Below, piece by piece: positions 34,011-39,436 of a DNA stretch of 39,436 bases. The position numbers and the translations under genes are program-made. The notes under the pieces are model-generated. The model was not told where the DNA came from and made no database searches. It saw only the letters and a program-made list of their open reading frames with translations. Position 1 is the stretch's first letter, and each line of letters starts with the position of its first letter. Location: contig CAJCIQ010000079.1 in the NCBI GenBank assembly GCA_903970475.1, positions 1 through 39,436 of the forward strand, given 5' to 3'. The DNA is from Beijerinckiaceae bacterium. Its GTDB lineage: Bacteria > Bacteroidota > Bacteroidia > Chitinophagales > Chitinophagaceae.

Positions 34011-34823
34011 ATGAAAGAACCGAAACTTTTGCGGCATATCATCATCTTGCTGGGGCTGGCTTTGAGTTATGATGCGGCCTCGGCCCAGGTCGAAATAAAG
34101 GGCACCGTTTCTGATCGAACCATGGGTAGTGGACTCCAGGGCGTAAGCGTTATGAGTACATCGGGAGCCGGCACCATCAGCGATTCGGTGGGGCATTATA
34201 GCCTGACCATAGGCGAAAAGGATTCGATTTTTTTCTCCTATCTAGGCAAAAGAACGCCTCATATACCCATAAAGGATATCCCCAGTGTATTGCATTACGA
34301 CGTGATGCTGGATGTAGATGTTGAATCCTTACCCCCCGTTTTTGTAGCGGCCAATAGTTACCATGAGGACTCGCTGGAGCGGAGGAAAGAGTTTGCAAAC
34401 ATATTTGATTTTGAGGGAGGTGGTCCCATGAACAATATGTCCACCCGGGGCCGGGGTATGGGTGCTGGCTTTGACCTGGACTTTTTTGCCAAAAAGACGG
34501 TTAACCATAGCCGGGAATCTGTACAGCGTTATTTTGAAGAAGATGAACGTCAACGCTATGTGGATTTCAAATTCTCCAAACTCCTTGTCAAGAAGATTAC
34601 GGGGCTGGAATCACCGGTACTCGAAATCTTCATGAAAGACTACCGGCCCAGTTATGATTATATCAAGTCCTTTGATTCGGAGTACGAATTGGATAAATAC
34701 ATCAAGGACTCTTATAAGTTCTTCATAGAAGCTTATAAAGAAGATCATCCGGACTATAAAGTGCCCACTCCGCTCACAGCCCAAACGGCCGACGATACAA
34801 CCGATCAGGTACCCGGCCGGTAG
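34011..34823 (+). CDS. Exported carboxypeptidase-regulatory-like domain protein
   Basis: The 270-residue protein has a signal peptide (~1-25, ending ASA/QVE). A carboxypeptidase-regulatory-like beta-sandwich domain (~26-105) shows VEIKGTVSDRTMGSGLQGVSV, a TSGAGTISDSVGHYSL motif and IFFSYLGKRT. The C-terminal half is helical and charged (FSKLLVKKITGL, KDYRPSYDYI, DKYIKDSYKFF), a combination seen in many Bacteroidota exported proteins of unknown role. It lacks plug and barrel domains, so it is not a TonB receptor. It stands alone, with 258 bp upstream and a terminator downstream. Confidence 0.8.
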   Translation: MKEPKLLRHIIILLGLALSYDAASAQVEIKGTVSDRTMGSGLQGVSVMSTSGAGTISDSVGHYSLTIGEKDSIFFSYLGKRTPHIPIKDIPSVLHYDVMLDVDVESLPPVFVAANSYHEDSLERRKEFANIFDFEGGGPMNNMSTRGRGMGAGFDLDFFAKKTVNHSRESVQRYFEEDERQRYVDFKFSKLLVKKITGLESPVLEIFMKDYRPSYDYIKSFDSEYELDKYIKDSYKFFIEAYKEDHPDYKVPTPLTAQTADDTTDQVPGR

Positions 34824-34913
34824 GAACCCGTATGGAACATCACGAACTGTTCGATAGGTCCCTCAGCTAAGGCCACCCTTCAAAAATACTTCCTCACTTA
34901 GTAGGAAGAAAAA

Positions 34914-34933
34914 CCGGCTCCCATGGGAGCCGG
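34914..34933. terminator. Bidirectional terminator between convergent genes
   Basis: A perfect 20-bp palindrome (CCGGCTCCCA followed by its complement) is flanked by AAAAA on the left and GGTTT on the right. It can act for the gene ending at 34823 and, with five T on the minus strand, for the gene ending at 34994. Confidence 0.75.
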
Positions 34934-34993
34934 CCTGGTTTATGTGTAACCTGGCCAGACCAGGTTGTTGTGTGCTTGCCTGCAAATGTTGGC

Positions 34994-35758
34994 TTATACC
35001 CAAGCCCAGTAACCGTCTACCCAGTAGAAATTACCGTCGTGGCGTTGGTGCCAGTAACCCCTAACCCACATTCTGTGCGGATCCCTTGGCATCCAGTAAC
35101 CTGGCTTATAAGCGAAGCCACCGTTCTGCCAGGTCCACTCCGCGTCAATCCAGACATGCTGGGGAGAAGGCGCCGGAGGGCGGTTGAATTGAGGTTCTGG
35201 AGGAATAGCGCTTACAAACACGTTGTCAGGGATTCGGTTCCAATAGCCGGCAACCCAATACCACTCACCATCAGGCCATTGGGCCCAGTGACCGCGGATG
35301 AAAACTTTATTGGGTTCAGGTACTATCCAGTAACCAACCTGGTATTTGTAATGGTCACCCAACCATATCCATTCCCCACTTACCCACATCGTCATGTTGG
35401 AAGGTCTGGGAGGCCTCAGATAGTCAGGTTCCGGAATCCAATTGGGTACGCCCATATGTGGAATAGGTTTCCAGTAACCTGGCTGCCAATAAACGGTCCC
35501 ATCGGGATTGTGAATCCATTCACCTTTGATCCAGATCTGGTCTTTGGGTGGAACGGTCCAACTTCCTGGTTGTTTGACATAATGTCCACCTTGATTGACC
35601 CATTCACCTTCGACCCAGATATGATTGTTAGAAGGTTGAGGAGGACGAACCACAAAAGGTTCGGGGGGAGCAATGTTGATAGAAATGCTAATCTGTGCAC
35701 GACTCTGGGGGGCGAAAAAAGCCAACATTACCAGGGCCAGAAGGATTGGTCTCATCAT
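34994..35758 (-). CDS. Exported YXWGXW-repeat-type Trp/Pro-rich protein
   Basis: The 254-residue protein has a signal peptide (~1-22, ending SRA/QIS). About seven short repeats follow with the pattern W(V/I)xGxW...Y...PGYW, for example IWVEGEWVNQGGHYVK, IWIKGEWIHNPDG, MWVSGEWIWLGDHYKY and VFIRGHWAQWPDGEWYW. Repeats of this type (YXWGXW family) are common in bacterial envelope proteins of unknown function. Long spacer segments are rich in Pro (PPRPSN, PPAPSPQ). A 267-residue plus-strand frame over the same DNA lacks a signal or known motifs and is rejected. The gene is single. Confidence 0.85.
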   Translation of the reverse strand: MMRPILLALVMLAFFAPQSRAQISISINIAPPEPFVVRPPQPSNNHIWVEGEWVNQGGHYVKQPGSWTVPPKDQIWIKGEWIHNPDGTVYWQPGYWKPIPHMGVPNWIPEPDYLRPPRPSNMTMWVSGEWIWLGDHYKYQVGYWIVPEPNKVFIRGHWAQWPDGEWYWVAGYWNRIPDNVFVSAIPPEPQFNRPPAPSPQHVWIDAEWTWQNGGFAYKPGYWMPRDPHRMWVRGYWHQRHDGNFYWVDGYWAWV

Positions 35759-35874
35759 AATAGATCTAAGTAGTGAATGTTTGTTAAGGTTATTGATATA
35801 TCACAAGATTTGATAAGGCCGGACACGGAAGGTTTAATGGGGACATGTTTTTTCTTCATTAAATAACCTAACGC

Positions 35875-36155
35875 ATGGGTGATCTATACCAACTGCTTAT
35901 GCTACAATTGGGGCTGGCCGGAAAGCTTGCCCACAGCAATCCTTCCACCGATCACCAACGCCTATCCGTTATAAGGCAAAAGTGGAATATGCAGCACGTG
36001 CTTTGACGCATACGCAATTGGACCACTTGCGAAAAATCATGAATGAGGCCGTCGCTAACAGTGTCATATACGCGGACTGTACCCACATTACATTCCATAT
36101 AAAGGCCTCCGACGATGCGTTGAAAATAGCCTATACCGATACCGGAGAGGGATAA
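35875..36155 (+). pseudogene. Remnant of a HisKA_3-type histidine kinase (frameshifted, internally deleted)
   Basis: Two pieces in different frames match the intact kinase just downstream. The first (from 35875) reads GDLYQLLMLQLGLAGKLAHS with NPS, aligning with the DHp segment around LLYANILAKKEAAANP. The second, in another frame (about 35961-36155), contains QLDHLRKIMNEAVANSV and DCTHITFHIKASDDALKIAY, matching QFDHLRKIMNELISNSIKHA and CTHIMFHV of the intact ATPase domain. It then stops in DTGEG-TAA just after the G1-like box. About 50 residues between the two segments are missing, as are the N-terminus and the G2 box. Confidence 0.8.
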
Positions 36156-36261
36156 GAACCATAGATGTTCAGGTGTCTGCACGGAGTTTTCCTACTGTTT
36201 CGAGGGTTTTAACGGTCTTTCCTGGGCCTGGAATCGCGGGTAATTTTTTTTATATTGTGGA

Positions 36262-38109
36262 ATGAGGCTAAACCTGTGCAATCTATCGCTTATACTGGGC
36301 CTATCCCTATGTGCGCTCCCCTCCCTCCTCCTGGCCCAGAAACCTACTGAGCTTAAAAACCGGTTGAGTAACCTTCAAGCCCAATACCAACAGCATCGTC
36401 TTGGTGACACGGCGTATTTGAATCAGGTTGACAGCATCGCTCCCTTATTGGTTCATGAAGACAGCCTTCCTCAATTCCTGGAGGTGTATAGGCAGGTAGC
36501 CTTTAATGAGGATACTGCCCTGGGTAAGTACAGAGCCACTTATTTTGCCGTCATGTCGCTATGGGCGCTTAATAAGGGCAAGTTTGGGAGCGGCATATAC
36601 TACTCGGAACGCAATAATGAAGAACGGGTTAAAGATGGTTTTTTTGACAAAGGGGGTATCCCCCATAGCGCAGCCTTGGCTATAACCTTGTACTACAATA
36701 ACAGGGATTATACCAGGGTGTTTTCCCAATTCGATACGGTGAAAAGCATCCTGGTATCCATGCCCTCCGGTATCGATAGCGGGAAGGTGACTTCAGACCA
36801 GGCTTTCGTATCTACTATGATCCTCAACGCCGACGTATATGCGGCTTACAAACAAAAAGATACCATCAGGGCTAATGAAGGTATCATCCTTTCTGAAAAG
36901 ATTCTTCAAGCCATAGGTAGGCAGCCTGGGAAATTTAAGCGCTATGCTATTGTTCATCATTTCGTATACCATACCCTGCTGTACACCAAAGAAAAGTATT
37001 TGAATCATTTTGATTCTGCCCAAAATGAGCTGAAAAAAGCAGTTGCAGAAGTCCAGCTACCTACTTTTCCTGCTAATTATCGTGGCTCTTATGAAGAAGA
37101 ATTATACGCCGATGCGTTTGACTTTTATTTTGATCTCCATAAGATCGACAGTGCAACCGCTTATTTTAACCGGGTAAAGGCCCTCCATGAAGGGATGGTT
37201 AGCTACTCTGACCTGGACCAGGGTTTTCTGCCCCTGGCAGAAGCCAAATTGGAAGCGGCTAAGGGAGACTACAAATATGCTTACAACAAGTTGCAAAAGT
37301 TGTATGACATGGCCGACTCGTCCTCTTATGCGATCGTAGCCGACAGAGACAATAACCTTTATGCGCTTACGGAAGCCGAAGATACGCATATTGAATTAAT
37401 GAACGCTGAGACCAGGGAGCATAAGGCGCGGATGCATTACCTCATCCTTTATATGGTATTGATGGGCATGTTGGTGATGGGTGGTTCCGGTTTTTGGGGT
37501 TATAGGGCCAAACAAAGGCAACGGTTGTCCCGTCTTCAATTGGGACTCGCCAGGAATTTCCACGATGATGTTGGTCCCATGTTACTGTATGCCAATATCC
37601 TCGCAAAAAAAGAAGCGGCCGCCAACCCTACCCCAGGCATGGAAGAATTGAAATTACAGCTGGCAACCCTGATGGAGTCCGTTAGAAGTATTTCCCATGA
37701 CCTGAAAAGCGATAAACTCAATACGGTTAATAGCATCTATGCCTATACGGTCAGGCTATTAGAGCGCATCAAGGAGCCTACGCAAATTGACTTCAATGCG
37801 AGCATGGATGGAAGTAATAAAGTGCTTTCCCAGATGCAATTCGATCACTTGCGTAAAATCATGAATGAGCTCATCAGTAACTCTATTAAGCACGCTAATT
37901 GCACCCATATTATGTTTCATGTGCGCGTGGCTGAATCAACGCTCACCCTGGAGTATTCCGATAATGGTAAAGGCGTCCCGTTGGATACGCCCATCTCAGG
38001 AATAGGCATTCAAAATATGAAGGAAAGGATTGAAGCCATCCGGGGTAAATACCGGTTGTATAGTGCCGTTCCCAGTGGATATGGCATTACCATTGACATA
38101 CCTATATGA
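36262..38109 (+). CDS. Orphan sensor histidine kinase (HisKA_3/NarX-DesK type) with periplasmic helical-repeat sensor
   Basis: The 615-residue protein has a signal peptide (~1-25), a long extracytoplasmic region (~26-385) of helical, TPR-like character and one membrane helix (~393-413, YLILYMVLMGMLVMGG). The kinase core has phospho-acceptor His434 in FHDDVGP, N box NELISNSIKHA (~535-545), G1 SDNGKGVP and G2 GIGIQNMKERI. The HisKA_3 class pairs with NarL/LuxR-type response regulators, but none lies in the window. The signal is unknown. A decayed paralogue lies 106 bp upstream on the same strand. Confidence 0.9.
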   Translation: MRLNLCNLSLILGLSLCALPSLLLAQKPTELKNRLSNLQAQYQQHRLGDTAYLNQVDSIAPLLVHEDSLPQFLEVYRQVAFNEDTALGKYRATYFAVMSLWALNKGKFGSGIYYSERNNEERVKDGFFDKGGIPHSAALAITLYYNNRDYTRVFSQFDTVKSILVSMPSGIDSGKVTSDQAFVSTMILNADVYAAYKQKDTIRANEGIILSEKILQAIGRQPGKFKRYAIVHHFVYHTLLYTKEKYLNHFDSAQNELKKAVAEVQLPTFPANYRGSYEEELYADAFDFYFDLHKIDSATAYFNRVKALHEGMVSYSDLDQGFLPLAEAKLEAAKGDYKYAYNKLQKLYDMADSSSYAIVADRDNNLYALTEAEDTHIELMNAETREHKARMHYLILYMVLMGMLVMGGSGFWGYRAKQRQRLSRLQLGLARNFHDDVGPMLLYANILAKKEAAANPTPGMEELKLQLATLMESVRSISHDLKSDKLNTVNSIYAYTVRLLERIKEPTQIDFNASMDGSNKVLSQMQFDHLRKIMNELISNSIKHANCTHIMFHVRVAESTLTLEYSDNGKGVPLDTPISGIGIQNMKERIEAIRGKYRLYSAVPSGYGITIDIPI

Positions 38110-38153
38110 TCGGGGCGGTAGCTAGTGGTTCAGCGTTTTGATCAGCGCCCACC

Positions 38154-38939
38154 CTAGTTGCCCAGCAATTCGGCAGGCGGGTGCTCAAGGATATGGAGAA
38201 TGGATTTTCCCCAGAAGTTACCTAGTACTTCGGCTCCTTTCTCATTGGGATGTAGATAGAAGTTCCCTACTTTTCCCTCCTCCGGTCTGTACAAATCCAG
38301 GTAATGTTCCCTGAAGTAATGGAAGGTGGCGGTGTCCCCTTCAAATACCTGTCCGGGATGCGTGGTTTGATAAGCAGCCGTCAGGGTATCTATTTCCGGA
38401 AAATAACTTTGTAGCCTTTGTAAGCCGGTTTCCATATAACGGGCTCCATTATAGGTATTGGGCGAATAATAGATCGGAAATTGAAGTATAATTTTACACC
38501 GGGGAAATCTGTCCAGCAGGCTGTCCACTATAGTTTTCATATTGGCCTTATAGGTTTCAGGGCTTGCCGCTGCCCCATTGGTGCCAAAATCTGCTGAATC
38601 ATTGGTGCCGAGCATAATGGAAAACAACAGACTCATGCTGCTGTCTTTACTTAGGTTAGTCGTTGCCGTTACGGCCTGTTGGTAGGCGCCTTCTGCTTTG
38701 GGTAAGAAGTCCAGGGTCGTAAAACCATTATGGCCCTGATTGGAATAGACCAAGCCTTTAGGCATGCGCGTACTCAGATAAGCATAAACCATGGCCGGAG
38801 GCGCTATGTCAGGGTACAACCCGTAGCCCCAGGTAATGCTGTCACCAATAAATACAACGACTTGTTTTGGAGGAGGAGTTAGGTTACAAGAACAAAGTAG
38901 CAATAGGCTTCCCCCAGCAAGGCTGATCAGTTTATTCAT
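38154..38939 (-). CDS. Lipoprotein SGNH/GDSL-family hydrolase
   Basis: The 261-residue protein has a signal with lipobox ending at Cys18 (LLCSC). The SGNH blocks are in order: FIGDSITWG with nucleophile Ser34, SNQGHNG with Gly69, MLGTNDS with Asn113, and YLHPNEKG with His230. The family covers esterases, including those that remove acetyl groups from sugars or peptidoglycan; the substrate is not evident. It should be anchored in the envelope. It converges on the orphan kinase gene with 44 bp between. Confidence 0.9.
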   Translation of the reverse strand: MNKLISLAGGSLLLLCSCNLTPPPKQVVVFIGDSITWGYGLYPDIAPPAMVYAYLSTRMPKGLVYSNQGHNGFTTLDFLPKAEGAYQQAVTATTNLSKDSSMSLLFSIMLGTNDSADFGTNGAAASPETYKANMKTIVDSLLDRFPRCKIILQFPIYYSPNTYNGARYMETGLQRLQSYFPEIDTLTAAYQTTHPGQVFEGDTATFHYFREHYLDLYRPEEGKVGNFYLHPNEKGAEVLGNFWGKSILHILEHPPAELLGN

Positions 38940-38987
38940 ACGCTCATTAAAATAGGCGTTTCATAAAATACGCATTTCCAAAAATAG

Positions 38988-39014
38988 GTGTTCCCCGCAA
39001 TTTGCGAGGAACAC
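38988..39014 (-). terminator. Terminator of the hendecad-repeat gene
   Basis: A 13-bp stem with one mismatch (38988-39000 with 39002-39014, GTGTTCC...CGCAA) is followed on the minus strand by a run of five T near 38980-38984. Confidence 0.6.
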
Positions 39015-39030
39015 AAGATGATAAACGGTA

Positions 39031-39436
39031 TTAGTGTTTTATGTATGTCTTGTTACCGTTGGAATTTATATAGTACTGTCCGCCTCTAGGGCCCTGATAG
39101 ATCGTTCTGCCTTTTGCATCTGTGCCAATCGATTTATCCGAACCGGCCACCGTGTTGCCGGCATTCGTTTTCGCTGTGCCAGCGGCGTTGGTTGCACTGG
39201 TTTTGGCGCTGTTTGCGGTGTTTGCCGCGCTTGTTTTGGCTGTACTGGCCGCATTCCCAGCATCCGTTTTTGCCGTGCCGGCGGTATTGTTAGCATCCGT
39301 CGCCGCTGTACCAGCTGCATTAGTAGCGGTGGTCTTAGCGCTTTTGGCCGTCTTGGCGGCGGTGGTTTTAGCGCTGCTTGCTGCATTGGAGGCGCTCGTC
39401 GTCGCGGCGCCGGCGTCCGCTTGAGCTTGCGTCTTG
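39031..39436 (-). CDS. Ala/Thr/Lys-rich 11-residue-repeat protein with short basic C-terminal domain (5' end outside window)
   Basis: The minus-strand frame that is open from the right edge and ends at TAA (39031-39033) encodes 134 visible residues. Eight consecutive 11-residue units fit the pattern x-N-x-A-x-S/T-A-K-T-x-A, for example SNAASSAKTTA, GNAASTAKTSA and TNAAGTAKTNA. A degenerate ninth leads into KGRTIYQGPRGGQYYIN and NGNKTYIKH. That ending matches the small basic adaptor module (PBCV_basic_adap type) seen at the C-termini of some bacterial proteins. The repeat resembles group 3 LEA proteins and should form a long amphipathic helix. Start, full length and any signal peptide are outside the window. 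Confidence 0.8.
   Translation of the reverse strand, partial: KTQAQADAGAATTSASNAASSAKTTAAKTAKSAKTTATNAAGTAATDANNTAGTAKTDAGNAASTAKTSAANTANSAKTSATNAAGTAKTNAGNTVAGSDKSIGTDAKGRTIYQGPRGGQYYINSNGNKTYIKH
39160..39423 (-). repeat. 33-bp coding tandem repeats (eight units)
   Basis: Eight in-frame 33-bp units run without a length change from 39423 down to 39160, inside the Ala/Thr/Lys-rich gene. The amino acid pattern is kept better than the DNA, which argues for selection on the protein. Confidence 0.8.

Noticed and set aside
34970-35773. Plus-strand open frame of 267 codons opposite the YXWGXW-type gene
   Set aside because: It has no signal or known motif. The minus-strand frame has a signal peptide and clear repeats; the antisense frame follows from its Trp/Pro-rich codon use.
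39160-39423. Regular 33-bp repeats that could suggest a CRISPR-like array
   Set aside because: Units are contiguous with no unique spacers, and all lie in one protein-coding frame.
39066-39424. Two other overlapping open frames over the Ala/Thr/Lys repeats, one on each strand
   Set aside because: They are repeat-driven artefacts. The minus-strand frame ending at 39031 explains both the 11-residue periodicity and a conserved C-terminal module.
1-39436. tRNA, rRNA, insertion sequence or prophage genes
   Set aside because: No cloverleaf, rRNA-like sequence, transposase, integrase or terminal inverted repeats were seen on reading; small noncoding RNAs cannot be excluded.

Overview
The window looks like a chromosome segment from a Bacteroidota bacterium, probably of the Chitinophagaceae type. 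This is inferred from gene content, not from a marker gene. The signs are a type IX secretion (T9SS) C-terminal domain, an ECF sigma / FecR / STN-TonB receptor set, FtsX-type permeases in multiple copies, DUF4397 and carboxypeptidase-regulatory-like proteins, frequent lack of Shine-Dalgarno sites and moderate GC content. No rRNA, tRNA, CRISPR array or insertion sequence was seen.

Layout. 1-1736: the 3' end of a large secreted MBG/Ig-repeat protein. 1973-2812: a Spy/CpxP/ZraP-like periplasmic protein with His/Gly-rich arms. 2977-5677 (minus): a histidine kinase and an NtrC-type sigma-54 activator, overlapping by 11 bp. 5878-19113 (plus): a tight operon for a tripartite ABC efflux or export machine. 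It holds a periplasmic adaptor, one ATPase, a DUF4097 beta-solenoid protein, a possible 27-residue peptide, four FtsX-family permeases (one reduced to half size) and a TolC-type outer-membrane protein. The Spy-like gene, the two-component pair and the transporter together recall the E. coli zraP-zraSR arrangement joined to an export operon.

19323-24564: a lipoprotein and an exported beta-carbonic anhydrase, followed by an accessory or decayed stretch. That stretch has a degenerate excisionase-type antitoxin without its toxin, an intact HigBA toxin-antitoxin pair with probable operators, a fragment of an NHL-repeat protein, two unrecognised exported/hypothetical proteins and a DUF697-like membrane protein. 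24616-31177: an ECF sigma factor, FecR anti-sigma, STN-domain TonB receptor and DUF4397 lipoprotein, then closely packed glycosyltransferase and polysaccharide deacetylase genes.

31172-34823: single metabolic and housekeeping genes: an amidohydrolase/decarboxylase, a GNAT acetyltransferase, an SDR oxidoreductase and a carboxypeptidase-regulatory-like exported protein. 34994-39436: a YXWGXW-repeat protein, the broken remains of a histidine kinase directly upstream of an intact related kinase, a lipoprotein SGNH hydrolase, and, at the right edge, the C-terminal part of a protein with eight perfect-length 11-residue repeats and a short basic C-terminal domain.
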